DNA of 64,000 nucleotides from Brachionus manjavacas. Taxonomy: Eukaryota > Rotifera > Eurotatoria > Ploima > Brachionidae. Made by a program: the position numbers and the translations under genes. Numbering within the stretch: the stretch's first letter is position 1; each line of letters starts with the position of its first letter. The stretch lies in the NCBI GenBank assembly GCA_019054805.1, contig JAHQIY010000005.1, positions 2,153,501 through 2,217,500 on the forward strand, written 5' to 3'. Below are positions 43,819 through 55,408 of this stretch, in pieces. The notes below the pieces were generated by a model that did no database searches, was not told where the DNA came from, and saw nothing but the letters and a program-made list of their open reading frames with translations.

Positions 43819-45718
43819 ATGAAATTTTTGGCATTTTTGTTTTGTTTACAAATCATCGTATCCGGCCAAATCCAACCAGGTGATTCAACAAGAAAATATG
43901 AAATTATCAATAGTATTTATGAACTTTATTTTGACAATGTTTTAAACAACTCACTGGCTGATGTTAGCAGCTTCGACCGGTACAAAAGTAATTTCAAATC
44001 GTTCCAAGACGATGTTTTAAAAAATCGCAATGCGATTTGTGATGTTGACAATGTCGAGTTTACCGACCTGGGCGCTAAAAAATCTCAATTATATAAATGG
44101 CTAAATCAAAGCAACAAAATTAGTGTAGTTCCCGAATTACTTCATTTTTTTAATGAAACTGTATATTTTTATAAAAATAATTTTCGTCCTTTTAAAGTAA
44201 TTTTTTTTCAGTGCCTCAGCTCGGATAGTTTGATCGAAATATTCGTAGATAAGAAGTCTTATCAAAAAGACTTTCAAAATTTGGTAAAGATTATTTCAGT
44301 CCAACAATCTAATAAAGGATGTGACATGTGTTTTAAAAAAAGACACTCTTCTACCTCTGTTACCAAGTTAGAAAGTAATTTGACCAGAATAAAAATTTCA
44401 AAAAAATTTAATTAAATTTCTATAGCGTGGGGTTACGGAATATTATTTGTAGGACTAATTAGTTTATCGAGCTTGTGTGGGGCGATTGTTATTCCTTTTA
44501 GCAACAAAAAAATTTATAAAAAAATTCTCATGCTTTTGATCGGGGTTGCAATTGGTAGCCTAGCAGGTAGTGGATTCTTGCACTTAATACCTCAGGTAAA
44601 TAAATTTTTTATTGATGATTTGTTTAAAATGAATTTTTGACAAGGCGTATGGTATAACTGAAGATGAGAAATACTCCGGTAATCATGCGTATGTTTGGAA
44701 AAGTCTGGTTATCATGTTCGGCATTTATTTGTTTTATTTGGTGGAAAAATTTATGAAGATAATGTTTCAGCGAAGAAATGTAAGCATATTTACTTTTCAA
44801 TTTTAAATTTTAGTTTTGAAAATTTGTTTTTGCTTTTAAGACTTTGAAGAAAAATTCTTATTCTGTCAAGCATTCTCGAAATAAAAGCGATAAAGAAAAT
44901 CCTGTGATTCTTGAATCCATAGGCTATTTGAAAACCCATGATCCTAAGCATGATCCAAATATTGAAATGAGACATCATTTGAGTCAAGAAGCTTTAGTAA
45001 ATTAGTTTTTCTATTTTTTTTAAATAAAATTTTTTAAAAATAATTTATTAATTTAAAGGCAAATTATCAAAATAAGGACCGAAAAAATAACCACGGACAC
45101 AGTCATGGGCTGGAAAATTTAACTTCAGTTGCACCAGTGGCATGGATGATAATTTTCGGTGATGGTTTACACAATTTTATCGACGGACTAAGCATTGGTG
45201 CAGCTTTTACCGAATCAGTTTTTAAAGGAATCAGTATTTGTTTGGCGGTAATGTGCGAAGAATTTCCGCATGAACTCGGTGATTTTGCAATTTTAATAAA
45301 TGCTGGTATGTCCTATCCTATGGCATTATTTTTCAATTTTTTGAGTGCATGTAGTTGCTTCATCGGTCTAATAGTTGGTATACAACTTGGCGAAAATTTC
45401 GGAGCGAACGAATGGATATATGCGATTGCAGGTGGAATGTTTATCTATATTTCATTGTGTGGCATGATACCAGAAATGAATGAAATTGGCGAAGAAATAG
45501 AAAAAGACTATCTGAACGAAAAATATTCTATTCTAAATGATGAATGCAAGACTTTTAGCGACAACCAAACGAAAAAAGGTGACCACCCGAACGATACCAG
45601 TCAAATTTTCGACTTGTCAATTAAAATTAAAGTATTAGTTATACAAAATGTTGGAATTTTATTTGGCTTTGCCTTTATGCTTTTTATGGCAATGTACTCC
45701 GAACTAATTACTATTTAA
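43819..45718 (+). CDS. SLC39A14: ZIP family metal transporter, SLC39A8/SLC39A14 type
   Basis: Imports divalent metals (Zn, Mn, Fe, Cd in vertebrate ZIP8/14) across the plasma or endosomal membrane. Exons in phase: 43819-44374, 44426-44595, 44645-44779, 44841-44996, 45059-45718 (558 aa). A signal peptide ([17 protein letters not shown]) leads to an extracellular domain of about 170 residues with few Cys. Helices begin at [19 protein letters not shown]. The loop has HGHSHG. The metal site is in [16 protein letters not shown] (helix IV) and [18 protein letters not shown] (helix V). EEFPHE, with Glu in place of the His of most LIV-1 ZIPs, is the mark of ZIP8/ZIP14. The end [20 protein letters not shown] matches the last helix. 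The donor of exon 1 (GAAA|GTAATT) is chosen by phase and a 51-bp intron; it is the least certain junction. ZIP8 and ZIP14 cannot be separated here. Confidence 0.94.
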
Positions 45719-46228
45719 TTACACACATTATTCAAATTTAGATATATACCTTGTTCTGAATTATTTTTGTTTTATAAATATAAACTTAACAAAAAAATTT
45801 AAATTTTATCTTTAAAAATAGCTTTAGTTCACCGTAGCATTGAATCTTGAATTAAGCCCGCACACATAGAAACAAAAATTAAAAAAATAGATTCTATTTT
45901 TACCAAAAAATCAAATCTAGTAGACCTATTTTTAAATTTTTAAGAGAATTTAAAGGTTTCAAATCTTGCAGGTTTAATTTTTAAAAAAATTTTTTAAAAA
46001 ATTTATAAAACAGAATTTTAAAATTATTTATTTTTATTTGGATTTCTATGGTCTATGAATTATTCAAAACACATCATTTTCACAAATAAGCTACAACTCT
46101 GTTATTAAATATTTCACTAATGCGGTCAAAAACAATCAAAACTTGTACTTTTTAATTAATATTAATCTATTCTTCAATGATCGTGAAGGAAGAAGAGTAA
46201 AATATCCAAGAGAAAAAAAGAAAAAGAA

Positions 46229-46273
46229 AGAAATTTTGTTTATTTTAGAACTTCTAAAATAAACAAAATTTCT
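46229..46273. repeat. Perfect palindrome, 22-bp arms, 1-base centre
   Basis: Left arm 46229-46250, centre C at 46251, right arm 46252-46273; the arms are exact complements (the left begins AGAAATTTTGTT and ends TTTTAGAA). Confidence 0.97.
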
Positions 46274-46619
46274 AAATTTCAAAATTTCAAAATTTCTGAG
46301 ATTTTTTTAATTGAATTAAAAAAATCTCTTTATCATTTATTTTGATGTGGGCTTTCACGTTTAAAAAAATTTATCATATTTTATTTTTATCAAAGGGATG
46401 ATGAAGCCGGCTAACCGAATTTTTAAAAATTTTATTTAATTTTAAGGTAAATTTTATCATCAAAAAGTATTTATTGTAGATCGAGATATTGAGATTAAGT
46501 TTTGTGATCACAAAATTTACCTTGAGGAAGAATACATTTATATTAAATGAGCGCTTGAGAGAACTTTTGACACATAGTTCAACCCTTTCATTAAGAAAGA
46601 GGGACTAGTTTCAACTGGG

Positions 46620-47295
46620 TAATAATTGTAGTGTAGATGATCAACTCGATGCAGCATCCTGTGTGTCAGATCGGAGCTGTTGCTCAAAATATACTAGAAA
46701 AGAAAATGATAGAAAATGGACAAAATTATTTTTAACTTTTATGGTAAGACCGCACTTAGAAAATGCGGTGCAGGTCTGAAATCCATTAAAAAAAATGAAT
46801 GTGAATAGATTAAAGAAAGTACTGGAACGTGCCACAAAAATTCTGTTGACTTTCAGTGGTACAGATAAGATCGACAAAAATGGGACTAATAAAACTAGAA
46901 AAAGAACAGTGCGAGGAAATCTGAAAACCCTATTGAAATGTTTAAATTAATAAACAGACTAGAGAAGGCTGAACTATTCTCTAGATTCATTATCTAGATC
47001 AGTAGAGATATATTGAGAGCCAGTTACATGAGAGTCCAAAGGGAAAGATTTCTTGCCATGTTTAGAAATGATTTTGAAACTGTTGTGACTGCTAGGGATA
47101 TTTTTTTTAATAGAGTGGATCCACCCCAGAATAGGCTGTCTGAGAGTGTAGTAATATTTAAGCAAACTGAAAGCTTCAAGGTGGCTTTAGATAAGTTCAA
47201 CAAAAATGTCTGCTACAGTACCACACAGCGACTAATCAGTGATGGGCTCAGGCATTTTACCTGTTCGAATGTCGCAGTAATAACATCTTAGCATA
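46620..47295 (+). mobile_element. LINE family F, decayed 3' end
   Basis: Fragments of an ORF2 C-terminus in changing frames: KLFLTFMVRPHLENAVQV, RLKKVLERATKI, then a long open run YMRVQRERFLAMFRNDF and DIFFNRVDPPQNRLSESVV, ..SFKVALDKFNKN, ending SDGLRHFTCSNVAVI before a TAG. The order (RPxLExxxQVW, ..RATK, FFxNRV.., SFKxxLD) is that of CR1-like elements. It is distinct from families A and E. Confidence 0.7.
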
Positions 47296-47589
47296 AAACT
47301 ATTAAAAATTTCGTGATATTAAAATATAATTATACGAGAAATTCTTGTCTAATTTGTGTTCACACCTTAATTGTTGAAATTCAAAAGCTAGTTTTATTAG
47401 ATTATTTAACTCCTTCTTAATTCAATATTATAATGATTTTCCAAAAAAATAAAATAACAGATAATGGATAATTAATAAGCGTCTTTTTTTGTTAATAATG
47501 CATTTTTTAATTTTTTAGAAACTTTTTTGATCGTCATAAATTTATTTAAATGTCCATAGAATTTAACTTATAGTCAAAACATCAAAAGC

Positions 47590-49551
47590 ATGTATATTTT
47601 GATCAATTTTATATTAATAACTCTTCTTCAAAGCGTCTGGTGCTTGAGCGCTCAGTGTAAAATTTTGAAAAAACTCAGTGAACACATCAGCTCCTTTCAA
47701 ATATTAGAAGATCAGTCTTACAAACCTCCATTTAAGTGGCATGAAAAGCAAGGTTTGTACCGGTCAGATATTCGAATCAATTTTTTTGGAAGTCCGGCTG
47801 CACGAAAATTAAGGAATGGAAAACTAACATCAGTCTTCGATAATGACATGTTTTCAACAGCATGGATTATTACAACAATCCTCGAGTCTCATTTATATGG
47901 AAAAGGTGTCCCTCTACTAGACCCAAAGCGTCTTCAGCTTGCTCTTGAAGCCATAGGCTCTTTTCGTGACAAAAATGATAAAAACTACTTAAAGAGTCTG
48001 GTGAGGTCATTCTGGCCACAAATTTACAATTCCACTTTTGACATTTGGCAGCAGCAGCCTGATAACATCCGCAATGTGGCACTAAGTGTAGAATATGTTC
48101 CATGGGACCGCATCATTAAGCTTCTACGTGACCTAAAATTGGAGAAATATATTAAATATGTAGAGGAATTACGGAAGCGCGAAGTAGAAATTCTTGACGC
48201 CTTTTCTATCCCTGCTGATTTCGATGACAGTTATCTAAATCTTGGTCTAGGTGCTGCTTTATTCCGGCTAAAATCCGAGTATCCTTTTGCCTATCAATCA
48301 TGGAAGCAAAACAACACCGACACTCAAAATTTAATCCAACTGACCAAAAAATATTCATACCGACCATTTAGTTCTGACCTAAACGAAAACAGTATTGATC
48401 CCAGAACTTACTTTTATGCTCGTGGATTCATTCAACAAGCTTCAAGGCAAAACAAATCGCTAAGTTTGATATCAACTTGGATACAAAATGTAGATGAGCA
48501 ACGAAAGCTAAAGCAAAAGTGTGTGTCCATGCCTTTTAATGTAAATAATGTGGATGTGACTGTGGCTGCCAATTCTATTTACGGAATTACTTCAGGAGCT
48601 ATTTTTAATGTGAACGATTTTCGAGAATACTTTTTAAAAAATCAAGAATTGGCGCAAATTTATTTGAATACTAGCTTTTTTATATCTTGGGCTATAAGTA
48701 ACAATCTTACGGCTAGACCCGATTTGGCCCAGGTATACTATCCAAGTACTTATAATTTTTTGTGGTATGCGAGTCGAACTTTGTTCCTAATTGAGAGTGA
48801 GTTGAAAAAATTTTATTACTATGGTAAAATTGGGAAGTATGAAGAACACTTTGTAGATTTTGAAAAAATAGAGAAAATATTGATTCAGGCAAAAAATTTT
48901 TTACAAAATGCTTTTGAAACAGCAGTGACTAGATATCTGGTCAATTCAAGTGTTCAAGATGGGGAAAATAGAACTTTTTTTCGAGATTTTTTAGGACTTA
49001 ACGACACAAATATTTTTGGCAAGCAAGAGTCCAATAATGACGATTCTTTGTTCAGTACAGCACAAGCTGTAAACATTTTGATTGCCACTTGGACTTACCA
49101 GTGTCCGAAGACACAATCTTTAAAGTGGAAATCAAATGCTGCTAATGATGTCAAATTGTTGGTGAAAAAGAGTGTAAATTGGTTGCATCGAAACATTTTA
49201 TGTGGAAAATTTAAGCCTCTGAATTCTTTTTTTTCCGGAAGCGTTAAAGGTTTTAGTACGTTACCGTTCTGGTATCCTGCTAATATGATTCAGTTTTTAA
49301 ATGGTACAAATGTCGATCCAAGTAAAATAAATGAAAGACAAATTAATGATGTTATTTATGCAGTTAGGGGCTTTATCAGCGAAAAAGAATATCAGAATAT
49401 GCTCGCTCAAAAACACTTTGGTTTTGATACTCCACTTGACTTTCATGGTTATAACACAGAGGAGAATATTTTTCCTTTTTGGTCATCAGCGCCATACACT
49501 TATGCAGTTTCACTGTTAGCTCTTTCCCAGTATCAAAATTTGGAGAAATAA
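47590..49551 (+). CDS. Secreted or luminal 653-aa protein, unknown function, possible alpha/alpha-toroid
   Basis: One uninterrupted exon with clear coding composition. Residues 1-21 look like a signal peptide (ILINFILITLLQSVWCLSA). There is no later membrane helix, and several N-x-S/T sites (for example NST at 147, NKS at 288, NTS at 360, NLT at 372) suit the secretory pathway. I do not recognise the family. Internal helices share a pattern: FDNDMFSTAWIITTIL (83-98), DSYLNLGLGAALFRL (213-227), VDVTVAANSIYGITSG (321-336), DDSLFSTAQAVNILIATW (484-501), FWSSAPYTYAVSLLALS (630-646). Spaced 'acidic-x-hydrophobic-STA' helices recall the alpha/alpha barrels of terpenoid-cyclase/prenyltransferase-like proteins; that is a guess from pattern. 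Unlike its neighbours it has no intron. AATAAA lies at 49594-49599. Start: the only Met before the signal peptide. Confidence 0.8.
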   Translation: MYILINFILITLLQSVWCLSAQCKILKKLSEHISSFQILEDQSYKPPFKWHEKQGLYRSDIRINFFGSPAARKLRNGKLTSVFDNDMFSTAWIITTILESHLYGKGVPLLDPKRLQLALEAIGSFRDKNDKNYLKSLVRSFWPQIYNSTFDIWQQQPDNIRNVALSVEYVPWDRIIKLLRDLKLEKYIKYVEELRKREVEILDAFSIPADFDDSYLNLGLGAALFRLKSEYPFAYQSWKQNNTDTQNLIQLTKKYSYRPFSSDLNENSIDPRTYFYARGFIQQASRQNKSLSLISTWIQNVDEQRKLKQKCVSMPFNVNNVDVTVAANSIYGITSGAIFNVNDFREYFLKNQELAQIYLNTSFFISWAISNNLTARPDLAQVYYPSTYNFLWYASRTLFLIESELKKFYYYGKIGKYEEHFVDFEKIEKILIQAKNFLQNAFETAVTRYLVNSSVQDGENRTFFRDFLGLNDTNIFGKQESNNDDSLFSTAQAVNILIATWTYQCPKTQSLKWKSNAANDVKLLVKKSVNWLHRNILCGKFKPLNSFFSGSVKGFSTLPFWYPANMIQFLNGTNVDPSKINERQINDVIYAVRGFISEKEYQNMLAQKHFGFDTPLDFHGYNTEENIFPFWSSAPYTYAVSLLALSQYQNLEK

Positions 49552-50994
49552 ATATTTTTTAATTATGTGTAAATAAATATTAGTCAACAAAAGAATAAAG
49601 CTATAAAAATTATAAAAAATTAATCTTTTTTTTTACTACTTTGAGTAGTAAATAATGAAATAGCTTTACTAGACCAAATCACACAAATTCTTGACCAAGC
49701 TAAATATTTTTAGATTAAATAATTCTAATTGTCTTAAAACATATTTTTTTAAAGAATTTGTAAAAAATTCTAGTTTTGAAATTTATAAGCAAACTTACTA
49801 ATTTTTAATTCTGAATAGTAGCACTCGGTTAAAAGCACTATTGCTTTAGATTTTAATTCTTATTTTATACTTTTATCAAAAACTTTATTTTTCTTATCAA
49901 CAGTTCTAATTTTCTTTGAGCCGCTTCTAATTTAAATACATTTATTCTAGAAAAAATTAGTTCTAAAATTCTCTTATGAAAATTTTGAAGCTATTTGAAA
50001 GAGACGAAATTCAATTATATATTAAATCTCAGTTACCCGTACTTCAAAATTAATTGATTTTTATTTAAAGAAATTAAAATTCTAATTTGTTAAAAAATAT
50101 TTATACATATTTAAATTAATTTTCTTTTATTTTGATATATTCACTTTATTTCGAATAGAATGTCAAGTATCTTAAAAAATTTAAAATTTAATAGTTTCTA
50201 AACAAAAAATTCATCTTTCATAAATTCAACAAGCCACTTTTAGAAAATCTCATTCAATATTTGATTTGTTTAACTTGCAAATTTTCAACTCTTCAAAATT
50301 TACTGGAAGCGTTTTAAAAAGAAAATCTTTAATTTAATGAATGGTTTACACTTTGTTATTCATGTTTGGTCAAAATTTATCGAATATGTTTATCATTGAA
50401 AATTAATGGAAGGTTAAGACTAAACGTTACAGAACGATAAAGAGTCTTTCTTTTTTTGTCGGTTTTTAATTCCCTTTTATTTAAAATCAAAGTTGAAATT
50501 AATCGTAAGTTTTTCTTGTACTAAATTTTTTTTCCCCAAAAATGTCCACTTAAGATTGTATTTTTTCCCTCCTTATTTGATTAAAATTAAGAACTACTTA
50601 AGTTTTTTTAATTTATCAGTTTAAATACTAAGCTTTCTAGGGTGCTTGGTATATTGATATTGTTTACTTGATAATATATTTGGTTTAATTTTTTGTGTTT
50701 GAATTACAAAATGTATCTTATGTTGAAATCACATTGAAAAAGTGCGATGTTTCAAATATTTTTTTTTCAGTTTCAAATAAAAAAAAATTTAAGTTAATAT
50801 TGCAAACATTAAAAACGAGTTTTTTTATAAATTTTGACTTAGGGTTTGTGATATAAAGGTCCTTTTAAGATAAAATTTGACGCTTAAGAAACTATTTACG
50901 CTCTGTTTTACATTTTTCATAAATTGAGTATTTGTTTAAATGCACCAAACGAAAGTAAATTATCACTTATGTCAAAATTTTATAAGAAGAATAT

Positions 50995-51507
50995 GGTAAA
51001 CTATGGTTCACCTGTTATTGGAACAATTCTTGTTCTTAGGTTTTATGAACTATTAGTTAACCTAATTTAAAAAAGCTAATGTAATGATAAAAAATAAGAT
51101 AGAAAAGATAATTACATAGAAAACTTAAAGTTGGGCGGAGTAGGAAAATTTTTCGAAATAGATGAATCTATGTTCCCCAAAGTCAAACTCTTAAAGGGTG
51201 AACAATTTATTCTAATTTTCTTTAGTTTTTATTATTTATGCTGAAGGGCAAAGATTTAAGAAGAGAGCGCATTTAGGTTTTTGGGATTATGGAAAGAGTA
51301 ATACCAAGTCAACCAGATCAAAGCAAATGCTATTTCTAAAGCTCCTCCAAAAAAAAAACCTAAAAAACTTTTAACTAATTTTTATATTAGTTTCGAGAAT
51401 AAGGCATTCTATTAAATTTTGAGCTTTATTCAATTTGTTCACATAATCTAAAAATCTTTCGTCTAATTCTATTTTGAACAAAAAAATTGGGTGAACCAAT
51501 AGTTCAC
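50995..51507. mobile_element. Possible MITE with imperfect terminal inverted repeats
   Basis: The left end GGTAAACTATGGTTCACC is matched in reverse complement at the right end by GGTGAACCAATAGTTCAC (one extra base and one mismatch, plus further pairing to ACC at 51511-51513). About 510 bp, no coding capacity, and the interior is less AT-rich. I see no sure target duplication, so superfamily is open. Confidence 0.4.
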
Positions 51508-51887
51508 AATACCTGAGAACAAAATATTTAAAATATTTAATTAAACCATTTTAATATTAGAATATTTCTTTAGTTTGCTGTTTTTTACTACACTATTGAC
51601 TTAAATTAGACATGTACTTCCAATGTTGTTCCGAAGAAAGGTCTTTAATTATCTATTGTTCTTTTTTGTTTTTTAATAAGGTTTTTTTTTATTTTTTTTT
51701 TTCACATTTGTTTTAATAAAAAAAATAAAGTTAATTAAATCAAAATACGAATAAATTTAAGGTTACAGGAGAATGGAGTTATTAATTTTTAATTTGATGG
51801 ATAAAATATGGACAATTATTTGATAGAAGTTTGAAAGGCACCATTCGGAGAAGGTAAGTTTTTGCATCTTTCCTCAATTAAATATAT

Positions 51888-51975
51888 ATTGGGCAAGCAA
51901 TTGACTATTAGAGAGGTGTAAAGAAAATATTGGGTGAGCGATTGACTATTTGAAAGGTGGAAAGAAAATATTGGG
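51888..51975. repeat. Tandem duplication of a 41-bp unit
   Basis: ATTGGG recurs at 51888, 51929 and 51970. The two complete 41-bp units share TTGACTATT and AAAGAAAATATTGGG and differ at a handful of positions, so the duplication is not brand new. Confidence 0.85.
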
Positions 51976-52439
51976 TTTTTCTAAGAAAATTTGTTTTTGT
52001 CGACTCAATTGCTAATATATCATTTTAATTTATATTAGCTTTAATATTGTGCGCTCTTAAATAAAAAATATTCAAAAATTAATCAAATTAAATTCGGACT
52101 TTTTTAAATTAATTAACTACTATTTATCAATAGATTAATTTGAATAATTCGATTAAAAAAGACAGTAACTATGCCTAATAAATTTATTTGAGAGGCATAA
52201 CTTTTACTCCATTCAACCTCATTTACAAATCTTTTAACATTTAAGATTTTTTACAACCATTGTTAAAAAAAGTAATTTATAGATATATTTGTGAAAAATA
52301 TTTTTATGTTTGGCTGTGACTTTCAATTCAAAATAATTATTTTGGAAATTAAAATACTAAATTAAAGAGAAAATAATTAAAAAAAAATTTTTTTTTCAGT
52401 TAATAATAAAAATATTAAAAAAATAAGATTACAAAGTTT

Positions 52440-52760
52440 CTCACCAAGAGAAATTAACGACTTTCACGCTGAAATCAGCGCCAGAAAGATATTTTTCTCA
52501 AATAAATTGGGAGACTAGGAAATAGTCTTCGAAGAAAAATTGTAAAAAGTTATAAAAAATTCAAAAATAAAAAATTCTAAGCTAGCAGCCATTCCAAAAG
52601 AGTTAAGCTGAATAGACAAGATGTCTAAAAGAAACAACTTTTTTAAAATTTTGAAGCAGTCACTAATCAAATCATTATTTATATTCCTTGTTTTGTCTAA
52701 GTAAATCTTAGAAGTATAGCTTTTGTGGATAAGATTCACCCAAACTTACTACTAATTCTA
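52440..52760 (+). mobile_element. LINE family E, 3' end, copy 2
   Basis: Translation REINDFHAEISARKIFFSNK parallels REINNFHISVSARINFFSNR of copy 1 at 12990-13490. The downstream DNA also matches (TTGTCTAAGTAAATC, GGATAAGATTCACC), ending in TTACTACTAA. More decayed than copy 1. Confidence 0.7.
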
Positions 52761-54166
52761 ATACTTCAAGCTTATTTTGCCATTAAATAAAATACTCCAA
52801 AAAAACTAATGAAGATATTGTCCGATAAAAGAATAAAAATAAATAATTGATAGTTAAATTTATATTACACCACCAATACTCAAATTAATGCTAACAATTT
52901 TTGTAATCATGAATATAAACACACTGTGAAATTTAATAAATAACTTCCCATTAAAAAGTATAAAATGTTAAAATTTTTGTTTTAAAGACTCTAAATATTT
53001 CTGCAAGTGTTACTAGTTGAGACTAATTTTGTATCACTTTGGATTGCAAAAACTCCCGAAATAATAATAAATAACAGGCGAAATAATTAAGGTAAAAGTA
53101 ATCAACTTAATTTATTTATGATAAAAAAAGATACAAATAAGCCAAGATATTGTTTAAATAATTCAAATTCGACTTAAACTAGAGAAAAAAATAAAAACTA
53201 AACCTGAAATTTAATTTTTTTTGAAATTATAATGGTCCTTAATAATTAATAATCTTTTGACGGCAATGAAATGAAAATATTAAGAATATTTTTAATAAAG
53301 ATAATTAAAACTGAAAATTCTTGACAAGAATTTTTTTTGTAAATAAAAATGATTTTTTATCACAAAAATAAATTTACTTTTTAAATATACTTTATTCATT
53401 TAAAATGACTTTTTTGATTTAAAAAAATAAACACTTTTAATACAAAAAAACTAATTTGAACAAAGTTATAATATAATTTTTCACCAAATTCTAAAATTTT
53501 TGATTTGGAAAGTAAATTCGATTATAGTTTTATAGAAGAATGAACATCCAAGATACTCCAATATTTGCTAGATAAAGATAAAGACCAAAAAGAAAAAAAA
53601 AGTCGATTATTTTGGAGTTTAAAAGTAATTTTAAGGTATTTAATTTTTTTCAAAATAAAAAATAATTTTATAAATTTTTTTTTTGATCAAGTTTTTTTAA
53701 TATTTAAAAAAATCTTTTTTGTAAAAAAAAAGTATTTTTATTTAATAAGATCGTTTATACTCTGAAATTCATTTTTAAAGGTATAAGTAAATAAATGCAG
53801 GTGAAATTAAATTAGCGATAAAAAGTCATAGGCTAAAATTTTTCATTAAGAGATACCAGATTTCACACTCATTGAATAATCATAGTTTTAAATATAATCA
53901 TGTTTTTTTTTCAGACTTACTACTAAAAAAAATTGAAACTTAAATTTTTTTATAAACTTCAATATGCCAAAAAAAATCTTTATATCTGGGAATAAATCGT
54001 GTATAGTTTTTAACAATCTAACTAGCGACGGGTCTATCAATGAAAACAATTACTGACAGAGTGAATATTAAAATTTATAATAAAAAACTGACTAAAGACC
54101 ATTAGAGAATTTTGAAATGAATTAAACAAGATATTTGTTATATTGTTTATTTAAAATAAAAATGTC

Positions 54167-54193
54167 TTTGACAAAATTTGAAATTTTGTCAAA
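54167..54193. repeat. Perfect palindrome, 13-bp arms, 1-base centre
   Basis: TTTGACAAAATTT, G, AAATTTTGTCAAA. Confidence 0.9.
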
Positions 54194-55408
54194 AATAGAG
54201 CAACATAAAAAATATTTTTAACATGATTGGAGTTCTTCAAATAGATTTTGTTAAATATCTTTATGAAGTTTTAATACGGAAAGTGCATTTATGGAGTTTG
54301 TTTTTAATTATAACTAAAAACACTTATAACTAAGTCAATTTTTTACATTTCTAAATTTACAAAATAAAGATACCTTTAGATATGTGTTTTTGAAAGAAGT
54401 ATCAATAATCAATTGGTATAATAATCAAATATCTTTGTTCTTTAAATAAACGTGATTATTTAAATTTTAGAATTTTTTAATTCTAATGATCAATAAAAAA
54501 ATATAAAGTACCTGACTCGAACGAGAAATTTTCTTAATATTTAAATTTGCAGATAAAAATAAATAAATGCATTTAACCATCGAAAAAGATAAGTTTCAGA
54601 TAAGCATTGTGATTCAGACGCTCATTTTTAGTCAAATTATCTTGAAAAATAGTTTTTATAACTTTTTTTTAAATCATAAGTGTCTTAATTTATTTCAGGT
54701 ATGAAAAGTATTTAAGCTAAAAAAAGCATAATCATCATAAAATTTATTTAAAAATAACTGTGGTATAAAATTTATTATTTTATTTATTCTTATTTTATAA
54801 TCATAAAATGTTTTTAGTTACTATTTCATGTTTAGAAATACAATTTGTAAAATTTTAAATCACGCATTATTGTGATTTTTTTCATATTGAATTTGAAGAA
54901 TTGACTATTAAATGTTTTTACTATTATATTGTTACAATTGACTATTATATAGTTATTAACACGAAGCAAAACATTGTTTTTCAAACCTTGGGTAATGTTA
55001 ATTCAAATTTTTGAAAAACTTAAAAACTTAATTGTTTGGAATAAATTAAGTATACCGATTTGAGAGAATCATGATTGAATCCAAAAATCTAAGATTTCCA
55101 AACTTTGATTTGAATATTAACTGAATTCAAATCTTAGTTAATTTAATTTTTAGCAAATAGTTTACAATAGTTTAAAAATATGGATTTTCATCAAAAAAGA
55201 AAAGAAAATATATATTCAAAAAAAGGTAATTCCGATGAAATTTATTTTTGAGCTCATAATATTGTATTTTAAAACTAACAAATATCTAATTACATAAACT
55301 TGTTCAGAAAACGAACATTTAGGATCTAAAATTTCATATTAAAAAAATTCAATTAAAAATTTATTAAAGGCTATTTGATTTAATAAAAAAGTATGGTTTT
55401 AATTGTCT

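Larger units (their letters stand above)
49552..55408. other. 5.9 kb gene-free interval
   Basis: AT-rich throughout. It holds a MITE-like inverted-repeat element, a short tandem duplication, a LINE scrap and a 13-bp palindrome, listed separately. No protein-like frame was found otherwise. Confidence 0.6.

Noticed and set aside
51762-52215. Weak inverted similarity GAATGGAGT...ACTCCATTC around the tandem duplication, as a possible element
   Set aside because: Only 9 bp pair exactly, and no target duplication or second copy is seen.
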